Below, one piece after another: positions 1 to 9,400 of a stretch of DNA of 64,000 bases (positions are counted from its first letter, which is position 1; the number at the start of each line of letters is the position of its first letter). This DNA is from DAIDJD01 sp035485275 (GTDB taxonomy: Bacteria > Oederibacteriota > JAJYGY01 > DAIDJD01): assembly GCA_035485275.1 (NCBI GenBank), contig DATHOE010000017.1, forward strand, positions 1 through 64,000, written 5' to 3'. Below the pieces are notes generated by a model. It ran no database searches. It was given only the letters and a program-made list of their open reading frames with translations, and was not told where the DNA came from. The position numbers and the translations under genes are program-made.

Positions 1-590
1 AGCAACTATACCAAAGCTTCCTGAGACAACCCAAGTACCAATGGAAAATCCAATGCTCACACCCACATTGACAGTATAGAGCCCAACTGAGTCCGTCCCT
101 ATCGCGGGATTGTTCGCGACATACCCATACAAGTTCACTCCACCCGCTTGCCTTATAGGGTCTTCATTCACCCACCTTCCTACACTCGGGTCATACCACC
201 GATTCCAGAAGTATACCAACCCCGTGTCATCATCTTCCCTACCGCCAACGCCACCCTCGAACCTGTAGGCGTTGACCTCATCTTGACCCGACAAACTTTC
301 TCCATAACCGCTGTAGGAATAGTCCCGAATCACCTTCCCTCGGTCATCCACTATCGCCAACGTGCTCCCCAATCCGTCCCTGAGATAAAACATCGACTGA
401 CCGTTGGAATCTATTTTTGATTCCAATCCACTCGGACCCCAGCAATACAAAGCCGAACGTTTACCGTCGTAGGTTTCTTCAAGGACTTGGGTACCGTCGC
501 CGTTGTAACCAAGACCAACGCTAGACCAGTTCCCATTGTGCCCGTTTTGTGCCAAACGACCCGCCCCGACCCATCTCTTGCCGACACTTG
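1..590 (-). pseudogene. RHS-repeat core domain remnant, 5'-truncated, runs off the left edge
   Basis: The minus strand is open from about 590 to the window edge and reads like the end of an RHS/YD-repeat protein: FYLRDGLGSTLAIVDD, then YGES and YRFEGG, then the core signature WNRWYDPSVGRWVNEDPI followed by NLYGYVANNPAIGTDSVG. This is the RHS-associated core where a variable C-terminal toxin domain normally begins. Upstream the frame hits TAA inside the anticodon loop of the neighbouring tRNA-Arg, and there is no convincing start, so the long N-terminal YD-repeat part is missing. I read it as a degraded end fragment; its extreme C-terminus lies outside the window. A frameshifted intact gene is possible but less likely. 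Confidence 0.65.
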
Positions 591-598
591 CCGAATAT

Positions 599-630
599 CC
601 CCTCCAGCCCAAAACGCTTTGCTGGAGGGG
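599..630. terminator. 10-bp inverted repeat beside tRNA-Arg, possible terminator
   Basis: CCCCTCCAGC (599-608) and GCTGGAGGGG (621-630) form a perfect 10-bp stem with a 12-nt loop, 20 bp beyond the 3' end of the tRNA. No strong T tract follows on the tRNA strand, so termination is only a guess. Confidence 0.35.
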
Positions 631-649
631 TCTTTCCTTGAAAAGTGTT

Positions 650-723
650 TGTCCTCGGCCAGAATCGAACTGGCGACCTTCGGTTTAGGAAACCGCTGCT
701 CTATCCAACTGAGCTACGAGGAC
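650..723 (-). tRNA. tRNA-Arg (anticodon CCT)
   Basis: A full cloverleaf can be drawn: acceptor GTCCTCG/CGAGGAC, D stem GCTC/GAGC, anticodon loop TTCCTAA giving CCT (reads AGG), T arm with TTCGAAT, and discriminator A. CCA is not encoded. The 5' half and upstream flank are repeated imperfectly at 16573-16633, so this gene is the integration target of the island to its right. Confidence 0.93.
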
Positions 724-745
724 GCTGTGTTTGCAAGGGTTTTTC
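685..745. repeat. Left attachment-site repeat (att) of the genomic island
   Basis: This 61-bp stretch covers the tRNA-Arg anticodon loop through its 5' end plus 22 bp of upstream flank. It matches 16573-16633 with only a few mismatches at a constant offset. It ends exactly at the stop codon of the integrase gene, the usual layout for a tyrosine-recombinase element in a tRNA gene. Confidence 0.85.
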
Positions 746-2028
746 TATTCGCCTTGCCAGTTTTGGGGCTTGTGTAGCATCTGTGTAGCAGAATTTACGA
801 TTCCAAGCTCCAAAACTTCCCCGGAGGGGTCTGTAGTATCGCAAGGAGGCCCGGATAATTTCAACTGCTTCCTTTTCTGCCTGCGCATCTCGGTCACGGC
901 CATCTGGTTGATGTAGCGCATGGTCGTGGTGATGTCCTGGTGGTGGAGCATGTCCCGTATCTCCAGGACCGAGTAGCCCTCAATGGCCATTTCCGTGGCC
1001 GCGGTCTTGCGGCAGGAATGCAGGGTCAGGTTCAGGAGTCCGGCCTTGGCGCAAGCCGCCTTGAAGGCCGAAACAACGGCCGAATAGGGGACTTGGCCCG
1101 GCTGCCGTGGCTCTTTGCACCGTTCCGGCTGGCGAAGGCTGTCCCCTTCGGACCACTGAAACACCAACTCACCATCCTTCTTGCCCTGGCAGCATGTCCG
1201 GAAGACATGGAAGGCCTCATCAGTCCTAAGGTCCACGTCACCGGCTTTCTTGTTCTTGGTCTGCCAGCCCTCCAGTTGGACGAGCCGGTAGTCCAGCTTC
1301 ACTTGGCGCTTCCGGAGGCTCAAACATTCCTCAATCCGCATGCCCGTCGCCCAAAGGACTTCAACAATGGACTTGAGCAGTTGGGGTGGGAAATGCTTCC
1401 GGTTGGCCGGCAGATGCTCGCACGCCTCCAAAAAGCGCCTCTTGCTGTCAGGATCGAACCAACCCCTCGGGGACACAGGCTCCCTGGTCCTATGCTTGCG
1501 CCGGACAAAGGGATTGCGTTTGATCACGTCCTGGTATTTGTCTTCCCCTCTAGCCCAGTTGTAGGCGGCGTTGAAGGTCTCCAGTTCCCGGTTGATGGAG
1601 CTTTGGGACACCGGCTTGGCCCTTTCGCCCTTGCCGACGAACTGCTTGGAACGCCAGAGACGGTAATGGTGCAGGTCCTCGGAACTGATCTTGTTCAAGT
1701 CCTTTTTGCCCAAGACCATCTTCAAGTGCTCCAGGTGAGGCCTAACCTGCTCCCCTCGGGAGTTCTTGCGCCCGATCTGCCACTCCCGGTAGTCGTGGGC
1801 TAATTCCTCAAACGTATACACCCGTTTCAGGTTGTCAAAGACCAGGCCCTTCGCACGAACCGCAGCCTGCCGGTCAGCCAAAATGCGCTTGGCCTCGGTC
1901 AGGCTTTCGGTTTTGGTGGATTCATGGACCCGCCGATTCTCGGCGTCCACGAACGAAATCCACCAATGGGGCGACAGGCGTTTGGTGCCATCCGGATTGA
2001 TGCCGGACGCTTTGCGGTAGGGTTTCAT
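745..2028 (-). CDS. int: Tyrosine recombinase/site-specific integrase
   Basis: A 427-residue phage-type integrase. The N-terminal part (about 1-180) contains an AP2-like arm-binding region and a SAM-like core-binding domain. The catalytic domain follows with Arg in ATGMRIEECL, the HSCR (HxxR) motif, His in LHHQDI and the nucleophile Tyr in TMRYINQ. It is expected to excise and integrate the island at tRNA-Arg. Its stop codon abuts the left att repeat, and its start overlaps the stop of the excisionase-like gene by ATGA, so the two are translationally coupled. The length is normal and nothing essential is missing, so the enzyme may still be active. Confidence 0.95.
   Translation of the reverse strand: MKPYRKASGINPDGTKRLSPHWWISFVDAENRRVHESTKTESLTEAKRILADRQAAVRAKGLVFDNLKRVYTFEELAHDYREWQIGRKNSRGEQVRPHLEHLKMVLGKKDLNKISSEDLHHYRLWRSKQFVGKGERAKPVSQSSINRELETFNAAYNWARGEDKYQDVIKRNPFVRRKHRTREPVSPRGWFDPDSKRRFLEACEHLPANRKHFPPQLLKSIVEVLWATGMRIEECLSLRKRQVKLDYRLVQLEGWQTKNKKAGDVDLRTDEAFHVFRTCCQGKKDGELVFQWSEGDSLRQPERCKEPRQPGQVPYSAVVSAFKAACAKAGLLNLTLHSCRKTAATEMAIEGYSVLEIRDMLHHQDITTTMRYINQMAVTEMRRQKRKQLKLSGPPCDTTDPSGEVLELGIVNSATQMLHKPQNWQGE
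771..790. promoter_or_regulatory. Putative integrase arm-type sites, left
   Basis: Two direct copies of TGTGTAGCA lie at 771-779 and 782-790, inside the integrase 3' end and 25-45 bp from the att repeat. The same word recurs near the other end of the island (16341-16363 and 16423-16442), each time close to the att core, as expected for integrase arm-binding sites. Confidence 0.5.
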
Positions 2029-2381
2029 AGGCAGTCTCCTTGCCCTACCGTTTTCCGCACCAGTATTTTATATGCTTTTAGGGGCTCTACAAGCGCCTTA
2101 GGGCACTTCGGCATGGGGCAGCCGGCGTCCAGCCACTCCATGATCTCCTTCGGGTGAAAACGGAGGACCGCCTTCTTGCCCTGGCCTCCCATGGCCCATC
2201 GTTTGCAGGGGATGAGGCCCGCTTCGGCATCGCGGTATATTTTGGATGGACTAAGCCTAGCGAATTTGGCGACGTCCTTAACCGTCCAAAGATCCCTGGA
2301 TGCGGGACCTGAGCGCGCCCTGCGCTCAGTGAGGTTTTCTTTTCGACGTTCCTGGATGAGGGACCCGTTGATCTGGATCAT
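2025..2381 (-). CDS. Excisionase-like helix-turn-helix protein
   Basis: A 118-residue protein with a MerR/AlpA-type (HTH_17-like) DNA-binding segment in its middle: LWTVKDVAKFARLSPSKIYRDAEAGLIP, followed by RFHPKEIMEWLDAG. Small proteins of this kind next to integrases usually act as recombination directionality factors. It overlaps int by 4 bp and the upstream XRE gene by about 56 bp, which suggests one operon XRE-xis-int. The first 45 residues are basic and not typical of the family, so a start further in is possible. Assignment as excisionase rests on HTH type and position. Confidence 0.75.
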   Translation of the reverse strand: MIQINGSLIQERRKENLTERRARSGPASRDLWTVKDVAKFARLSPSKIYRDAEAGLIPCKRWAMGGQGKKAVLRFHPKEIMEWLDAGCPMPKCPKALVEPLKAYKILVRKTVGQGDCL

Positions 2382-2667
2382 GGCTACTCCGCCGGCTTCG
2401 CTGAGGATTACGAACTTTTAGCCGGGTCAACGCTGCGGCTTTCTCCTCGGCCAAAGCGGCCTGGCTTTTGCGGCTTTGAGCCACGAATTCCAGGAGCACC
2501 CTGGCCGCAAGTTGGGAGGGCCTAAAGGTATCGAGCTCCCAACGTGCCACCGTTGGACGCGAAATTCCCAGGCGTTGAGCCAATTCTTCCTGGTTCAAGC
2601 CCAGGCCCTTTCGAAAGGCCCTGATCCATTCTCCGTTGATCTGGCGACGTTCGCTGATGGTTTTCAT
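2326..2667 (-). CDS. XRE-family transcriptional regulator
   Basis: A 113-residue protein with a clear Cro/CI-type HTH near its N-terminus: IRAFRKGLGLNQEELAQRLGISRPTVARWE. I chose the ATG at 2667; a GTG at 2691 would add eight residues without family features. The rest is a basic Ala/Arg-rich tail that overlaps the excisionase-like gene. It probably controls the int/xis operon and perhaps the divergent DUF6414/sigma operon that starts 326 bp away. Confidence 0.8.
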   Translation of the reverse strand: MKTISERRQINGEWIRAFRKGLGLNQEELAQRLGISRPTVARWELDTFRPSQLAARVLLEFVAQSRKSQAALAEEKAAALTRLKVRNPQRSRRSSHDPDQRVPHPGTSKRKPH

Positions 2668-2992
2668 GGGACGAAACTTAACATGTATCACGTGACAAAA
2701 CCAAACTAAATTTGCATATGATACAATTTCTCACACCTTATATGATCTTCAATAATCCCGTGGCCCCAACACGCCTAGAGGCGGTCTTCCCCGGCCGCTG
2801 GCAGTTCGGCGGCCGGAATCAAATTTTCCGTCCAGACACCGGCCGCGGAGGCCGGGCCACAAATTGACAAGTAGTAAATTTCAACGGAACATACGTGACA
2901 AAGATTGATCTATATTCATAGTCCCTGGAGTATTATCGCAATACAAATTCATTACCAGCTATTGCCGAGGAACCACTTCCTGGGGTCTACAC
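2668..2992. promoter_or_regulatory. Divergent intergenic region between XRE gene and DUF6414-like gene
   Basis: No gene is seen. The left part holds AT-rich sequence with TCACGTGA (2688-2695) and CATATG motifs that could bind the XRE protein. A perfect 8-bp hairpin CCGGCCGC (2791-2798)/GCGGCCGG (2809-2816) follows. TTGACA at about 2865 may be a -35 box for the rightward operon, but no clear -10 lies at the right distance. From about 2870 the base composition becomes clearly AT-rich. Confidence 0.4.
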
Positions 2993-3679
2993 GTGCGCAA
3001 TTCGCGAGATAAAAGTCCAGTCAGGTTTCTGTATTTTGATCAGGATGGTTTAGAAAGCATCTATTCTCAAATGGTAGACTACACCCTCACAGAAATCAAA
3101 GAAACCAAAGGAATCAAAGGTACTGGGAAAATAAGATTTTCGTTATCCAATTTATTATCCCTATTCGGTCAAGCGAGTGCTGAATCTGGTATCGAAAGGG
3201 AAACTGGTCAAGAAATAAAAAAAATCCTATCAAAGGAACAAAAATTTAGATTTATCGTCGAGGCATTGGCTTCAAAAGAATTGGTTCTTGAAAATTTCGA
3301 ACAGGCAGCAGAAGCTACGACAAAAAAAGGAATGCCTGCATATATTGTGACCGAAGCACAACTTTTTGCTCCTCAATTTTTGGATCCCGACGAGGGTTGT
3401 AATAACGTAAATAGAGACGGATCGCTTCATTTTACCAATCGACTAGACATCGAATATGACGAAAGTGACGATTGGTTTAAAAAAAATATTTTGATTACCA
3501 TGAGAGCAGGCGTAAAGAAACTAGCTGACTCAAATGACGGCATTCTAGGAGCTACCAGCCACATTGCCATTCAACTTCGTAGAAACCCAAAAAACGGTAT
3601 TCGTCTAGGTCTATTTGGATATCTCACCCCAGTTTCGAATAAAGAATTTCAAATTAAGCCATTTGCAATGTGGCAGTAA
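2993..3679 (+). CDS. DUF6414-like protein, putative defence component
   Basis: A 228-residue protein beginning with FLYFDQDGLESIYSQ, which resembles the N-terminal signature of the DUF6414 family (F-x-Y-[LF]-D-x-[DE]-x-[IL]-x-S-x-x-[SA]-Q). A mixed alpha/beta body follows. No catalytic motif, signal peptide or membrane segment is visible. The start is GTG and no strong ribosome-binding site precedes it. It lies 12 bp upstream of the sigma-factor gene on the same strand, so the two are probably one operon. It is much more AT-rich than most of the window. Family assignment is from memory of the motif; function is unknown. Confidence 0.5.
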   Translation: MRNSRDKSPVRFLYFDQDGLESIYSQMVDYTLTEIKETKGIKGTGKIRFSLSNLLSLFGQASAESGIERETGQEIKKILSKEQKFRFIVEALASKELVLENFEQAAEATTKKGMPAYIVTEAQLFAPQFLDPDEGCNNVNRDGSLHFTNRLDIEYDESDDWFKKNILITMRAGVKKLADSNDGILGATSHIAIQLRRNPKNGIRLGLFGYLTPVSNKEFQIKPFAMWQ

Positions 3680-3691
3680 ACGGAGTCTCAG

Positions 3692-4765
3692 GTGCAATTG
3701 TCTGACTCAACTATTCAGAGGGCCGTAAATATTCTTTTTGAAGATTACCAACGACAAGGCAACACATTAGATGAATACCGGATTCTTCGGCTTTCGATCA
3801 AACTAGGCATCGAAGATCATTATCCGAAAATTGTTGAACTCCTAACGGAAAAAGGAGTGCAAGATATTGAACGCATATCGCTTTCCGAAAATGGCGTCCA
3901 AAAAGATGCGCTCTCTTCCATTCAAAGTAAAAACCCAAGAGGCGGATCATTTAGGCATAAAAATTTTGAGTTGATTGCAGCAGTACAAGTCGCGGCCAAG
4001 GGCAATGCCGCAACGTTAGACCTAAAAATGTTAAACGGAAGTGATATCTTTGATGAACTCATCAAAAGAAATTCCAGACTTGTACATAGTCAAGTCGTTC
4101 AGTTAGTAGGCAATTATCACGAAGAGTACGAAGATCTTTATCAGGAGGGCTGCATGGGCATGGCGAAGGCCGCCATTTACTTCGATCTTAAAAGGGACAA
4201 TACATTCTCCACATACGCAACCTTCTGGATTAGGCAATATATTCTACGTTACCTAGCAAATAACAAGAGCGTTATCAGAATTCCAGTACACATGATAGAA
4301 AACCTAAAAAAATTTAGAAAATTAAGATCGTTGCTTGAATCACAACTCGGTAAAGAGCCCACTATCACCGAGTTATCGATCCATCTTCAACAACCGATGG
4401 AAAAAATTAGATTTCTAATTGATCTTGCTCGATGGAGTTTTCTATCCACGCAGGCTAATGTTCGAAGTGATACCGACTTGACCTGGGGGGACCTTTTAAT
4501 TTCAAATTCAAACTCATCCCTTAATGAATTAATTTCGAATGAACTCACAAGTGGTCTTGAAAAAGAACTGGATGGATTATCAGGAAAACAACGTGACGTC
4601 ATAGTAAGGCGAATGGGCATGTGCGGATTTCCAAAAATGACGCTGGACGAAATTGGGAGAGAATTCGGATTAACTAGAGAAAGAATCAGACAAATTGAAA
4701 AAAAAGCCCTGGGCCGTCTTAGGCACCCAACTAGGGCAAGGCGAATCAAACGTCTAATTGACTAG
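3692..4765 (+). CDS. Sigma-70 family RNA polymerase sigma factor carried in the defence cassette
   Basis: A 357-residue protein with sigma regions 2 to 4. Region 2 includes DLYQEGCMGMAKA (about 148-160) and FSTYATFWIRQYILRYL (about 171-187), then RIPVHMIENL as in RpoD-like factors. Region 3 follows, and region 4.2 has MTLDEIGREFGLTRERIRQIEKKA near 315. The first 110 residues form a helical extension unlike sigma 1.1. The start is GTG at 3692, with CGGAG six bases upstream. Its stop overlaps the stop of the convergent DrmB-like gene in a shared CTAG. Finding a primary-like sigma factor inside a defence cassette is unusual; it may direct transcription of the cassette or sense takeover of RNA polymerase. 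Confidence 0.88.
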   Translation: MQLSDSTIQRAVNILFEDYQRQGNTLDEYRILRLSIKLGIEDHYPKIVELLTEKGVQDIERISLSENGVQKDALSSIQSKNPRGGSFRHKNFELIAAVQVAAKGNAATLDLKMLNGSDIFDELIKRNSRLVHSQVVQLVGNYHEEYEDLYQEGCMGMAKAAIYFDLKRDNTFSTYATFWIRQYILRYLANNKSVIRIPVHMIENLKKFRKLRSLLESQLGKEPTITELSIHLQQPMEKIRFLIDLARWSFLSTQANVRSDTDLTWGDLLISNSNSSLNELISNELTSGLEKELDGLSGKQRDVIVRRMGMCGFPKMTLDEIGREFGLTRERIRQIEKKALGRLRHPTRARRIKRLID

Positions 4766-6432
4766 TCCTCCGGAATAAAACTCCTCAAGAGCAGCCGACT
4801 TAGTCCCCGATTCTGACCCCGGCATGAAGTTTCCGGAAGGAAAAGACAAGCTATGCAGGCATTGTCGCCTTTCCCGCAAGCAGGATCCAACGGACATTGA
4901 CCCCAGTCCTCCATAATTCGATCAACAAACGCTTTTAGTTCGAATTCGAATAGAGCCTGTAGTCCACCCAATACGAAGTCCCCTTTGACATTGGCAAAAA
5001 CAAAAAATCCAAGATGAGATGGAACCAAAATCTCAGATAATGATGAAATATCGATTCCGGCCAAAAAAGCACAAGAACGAATTACCTTGTGAGAATAACT
5101 ATGTATCAAACCTTTCAACAATTCGCGTATACTCCCACGCTTATTGACCATATCCAAATTTTGAAATACCCACTGTCGGATTTCACTTCGGTCCGAAATG
5201 TCGGGAATGCCAAAACCCAGTGACTTCAGATACTCGAGAACTTTCAACGGATCGAGTGCAAAAAAAAGCGCCTCAGAAACAATTGCCTCTCCATACACTG
5301 CGAGCGCCCCGGATTTATCTGTATAAAAATTAAGCTTTGCTTCTATCCTATTTGCCTTGCCTCTTGTGAAGCCATAAAATCCATTAAAAATAGGGAATCG
5401 ATCCGAGTAGCATATTCTCTCCAAACCACAATACCATAGCTTTTCTGAAAGCGATACCAACTGTTCGTCTTTGCTAAAGTTAGTAACCTCCTTTTTGGAT
5501 CCAATAAATGCATACGCGATGGCTAGCGCCTCATTACGGATTTGAGGATCTAAAATATCGCTATTGTCACCCTTGCCGCGCTTATCGACGATTTCCCCAG
5601 ACTCAACCGCCCGTTTGGCAATTTCTTTAGCTAACGCCTCGGAGATACCCTGTTTAATAAGCGTCTCTATCAGACTAGTGGTATTAGGAACAGAATTCGA
5701 AAGAATGCCTTCCCCTGGCATCCCATCTAGAATCCACTCAATGGCCCTTGTTGATCCGCCGAATTGAAACAATTCATCTACCATCTGCTTATCGGGATAA
5801 TTAACGATCGTTAGATTAACAGTCTGACAAACAAGGAGCGACCTCGATGGCGCAAACACAATGTTTCCCTGCCCACAATCACACTTCGGGAGCCCAAGCC
5901 CCTTTTGGATCTGCTTTTGACATACTGGACAGAAAAAGACTATGTCACTTGCAGAATTAGAATTACCCATCTTAATAGCCAATTGGTGATGTTCTGGACA
6001 TGCTTTAATGTAAGGAGATTTTATATTCCCACACTCATGAATACCTACAAAATGAAGCTGATTCCAATTTTTCATTGGTTCACCACAGACGCACGCAGCC
6101 GCAGTCTTAAAATACACACGATGGCAAGATCTACAAATCCAAACATTTGGAAAAACATCAACTTCCACGCCGTTATTAGGGTCAACCGAGTAAATCGCTA
6201 TTGATTCTTTTCGCCTGAGAGCCTCGCAAAAGCCTCCGTCCATCCGTCGCGCTTCCCAAGACTCTCCTTGTCTAAGCATCTCTCTTCGGACAGCTTCAAT
6301 ATCCACCGCGCCTGTTCTATTGATTGGATTTCTCCATCTCTTTACCTTCCTTATTTGACTATCAATATCTACAACTTGGCCCGGCAAGAAGCCGTACAAA
6401 ACTTGGGATACACTTCTGTTAATATCTCTCAT
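4762..6432 (-). CDS. drmB: DrmB-like DUF1998 protein (DISARM-type)
   Basis: A 556-residue protein with the layout of DrmB. The N-terminus has VLYGFLPGQVVDI. A cysteine-rich segment from about residue 98 contains CRSC, CVCG, HECGN, CPEH, CPVC and CDCG, probably binding zinc. The C-terminal DUF1998 signature is LDPACGKGDNACIACLFLPETSC, near residues 510-535. In DISARM anti-phage systems DrmB forms a complex with the helicase DrmA that loads on phage DNA. The gene overlaps drmA by ATGA and both run leftward, so they are co-translated. No DrmC phospholipase-D nuclease or DNA methyltransferase is nearby. It is AT-rich like its partner. Confidence 0.8.
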   Translation of the reverse strand: MRDINRSVSQVLYGFLPGQVVDIDSQIRKVKRWRNPINRTGAVDIEAVRREMLRQGESWEARRMDGGFCEALRRKESIAIYSVDPNNGVEVDVFPNVWICRSCHRVYFKTAAACVCGEPMKNWNQLHFVGIHECGNIKSPYIKACPEHHQLAIKMGNSNSASDIVFFCPVCQKQIQKGLGLPKCDCGQGNIVFAPSRSLLVCQTVNLTIVNYPDKQMVDELFQFGGSTRAIEWILDGMPGEGILSNSVPNTTSLIETLIKQGISEALAKEIAKRAVESGEIVDKRGKGDNSDILDPQIRNEALAIAYAFIGSKKEVTNFSKDEQLVSLSEKLWYCGLERICYSDRFPIFNGFYGFTRGKANRIEAKLNFYTDKSGALAVYGEAIVSEALFFALDPLKVLEYLKSLGFGIPDISDRSEIRQWVFQNLDMVNKRGSIRELLKGLIHSYSHKVIRSCAFLAGIDISSLSEILVPSHLGFFVFANVKGDFVLGGLQALFEFELKAFVDRIMEDWGQCPLDPACGKGDNACIACLFLPETSCRGQNRGLSRLLLRSFIPED

Positions 6433-9400
6433 TGAAAGTGCGTCCCAAATATTTTCACCTGTTCCTCGACGTCTCTAAGAGAAGTCATTGGACGACCTGG
6501 TAATAAATTGTTGGTCATCATTCCCTCTGCAACATTATTCATAATGGACCTCTCAAAGCGCGTCAACCAATTCTCTATGTCTAAGCCAAGCTTCTCCAAA
6601 CCCACATCATTACCAACTAACATTTCAATAAGCTTCTCTTTCTCTTGTTTAAAATATTCGGGATGATCGCGGAGATATTCCCTGAAGAAACGACTTGTAG
6701 TCAACCTTTTCGATGAAATCGCCTCATGAATCTGCAATATCCTAGCGTTTTCTAAGCCAGGAAGCGTCCTTGATAGAACTCTTCGACTCGCGCGCGTAAT
6801 AGGTACTGGATCAACAAAACGATCGGCATGCTCTATAAAGGTCTGAAAAACTCTGTAAACGCTTATATCTCTTTCTTTTAAAGGCTTAATCAGCAAAAAT
6901 AAAATCCCCGGAAGTCTTCTGCCTACGCGGGCGGAGACCTGAATAAACTCTGCCGTTGTTAAAGGCATTCCCATCAATATCATCGTATTAAGTCGATCGA
7001 CATCCACTCCATGTGAAATCATTGAGGATGCAACCACCAAATGAATCTGTTCTTGAAAATCAATTTCAGGATTCTCTAAACGATTCAAAACGCTTCGTAC
7101 ATGTTCGAAACGAACGGCTCCTGACAGTTCCTCGACATTCAGTCTGCCCGGAACGTTAACTCTGGTTGTAACTGATCGAAGAACTCCTTCGATATCTCGA
7201 ATGGTGTTTCCGTAAGCTGTAACGACGGAATAAAAATTCACTAAATTCTCAACATCCTTTTCAGAAATCTTAAAAAGACTCGCATATTTTAATTTGTCGC
7301 TGTCTATTGTCCGAATTTCATTTTGAATTATTTCTACCATTGTATTGACTACAAATTCCGTAGCTATCCCGCGCGGATGCAAAGCCACATATCTGCGCAT
7401 TAGTTGATCAGTATCACGGTTCCAATAACCTTGACCTCTAAAAGGTGGGGCAACGGGAAAAAGCCGTGCCTTTCTCCCAAAAAGACTAATGCATTGCCTC
7501 TCCACACCCGCTAACGTCGCGGACGAAGCAATAATGCGCGCTTTGTTTCCGGCCCTTTCCTGCTGAAGGTGGTCCATTAACATCTCGTAATGCGCATCGA
7601 CCGCGCCAAGGGTATCCCGAAGTAAATGAAGCTCATCCTGTAACCGAAGTGTCATTCCGAAAAATGACGATGCTTGAGGTAAGGTTGATATCGCGGCTCT
7701 GCAGCCTGGCACCAGACAACCATTAGGATATTCGCTCCTGTCCGCATATGTGAAACCATGCCCGGACACAGAACACAGCCCTTTTGGAGGACCAAAAAAA
7801 CCAGCAGTACTGGCCTGCAATCCAGTTAGTGCGGCTTTGTCGAGAGTCCCCACCAAAACTGTCGGCAAAAATCTATAAATTTCTGCATCTACGATCCAAA
7901 AAGGTATCGGCTCCGTCGACCAGACGCACCCTTTCTCTCCACACCAGTGTTCCAGTCGCCATAGAATACGGTTAAATTTCATTTCTATCTTATTGGATCT
8001 ACACTTAGGACACCTAATTAGGACGCGAAACCTAAAGGGCATATTTTCATCATCTGGATCCGGTTTACCTTCCTTTGGATCTGGGTCAATTTTGTTCGGG
8101 GTAGCACCCTCTCCCACATAAAATCCAACTGAAAATGGAGAGCCTGGTATTGCTTCATCTCTTCTCACTAACTCGGCGGCAGAAATTTGATCTATAAACC
8201 TCTGCGTTTGCTGAAGCGATAACATTCTAAGAGGAAATCTGCTCCACGCTGTAATTCCGTACAACTTCCCTCTCAAACGATCAAAGAATGCATTTAGGAG
8301 TATAAGTCCAAGGTATGCCTCTGTCTTTCCACCGCCCGTTTGAAAAGAAATTACGTCCACATAGTCCGCTTCGTTCGCCGGCGTAGTTAATCCTGAAAGT
8401 TGGCTGAGAATAAAAGCAATCTGAAATTTTCTCCATCCTCTGCTCTTTGCATTCTGCATGGTGTTCAAGGTCTTATTTAGAAGAACGAAAGCCCTTCGTA
8501 CGTCCTCGCGCTCCTTTAATATTTCATAACCTTCAGTAATTCGCTTAGCTTCGTCAATCGCTTTCGCGGCATCTGAACGTGCTTCCGTTACCATTTCTTT
8601 CGTCCAGTTTTCTGACGACGAACGAGATTTTAGCGTCCCGTCACTCCAATGATTATTGACCCATGTTTGGAAATCGCTGACTAAATGAAATACATCTAGT
8701 GGATTTTTTTCTAAAGTTTCAAACGACAAATACTCGTCAATTTTCGTGTCTTGAAAATCAGGTCTCAATTTTTCGGTCATTTGGAAATCAGAAGTGGACA
8801 CTTGGTTTCCGATTTGCATGAATCCACAATTGGTTGGAATCACTGGAAACTCTCGTTGATATCTAAAGCTGTCCGCTTTTCCAACCAATTCCATTGGAGC
8901 TAGTCGAATTCCGCTAACGAAAAATCTGGTCTCATATATATTAGAATCTGCTTGATCATCTATTTTGCTGTCGTTGAACATGGATATTTGTAGCTCTTTA
9001 TAAGATTTTTCGTCAGTTAGATTTGTTGTAATCGTACACGAATGAACTGGACTATTTGCGCAGTGGACGTCATAACTTCCCTTCGCCAATAATTTATCAA
9101 GTGCAATTATCTCTACGGTCCTTGATTCTTTATTCCATTGCTTTCCGGACTTCAACCAAACTGAATATTCAATTCCAACTTTCGAATCCCTATCGTAACT
9201 ATCCAACAGAAATCTAAGTGATATTGAACTAGGACAAATTTCTCGGCCTGCTTCGGCGGGCTGAGAATTGACATTTAAATTAGCCGGGGCTAGTTTTCCC
9301 AACCAAAATCTAGAATCCGGCCTCTCCGTTGATATTGTATAAGCCGCGCCGGTTGCTTCTTTCAGGACTTTTTCCTGAATATGTTCGAAAAATAAATTAT

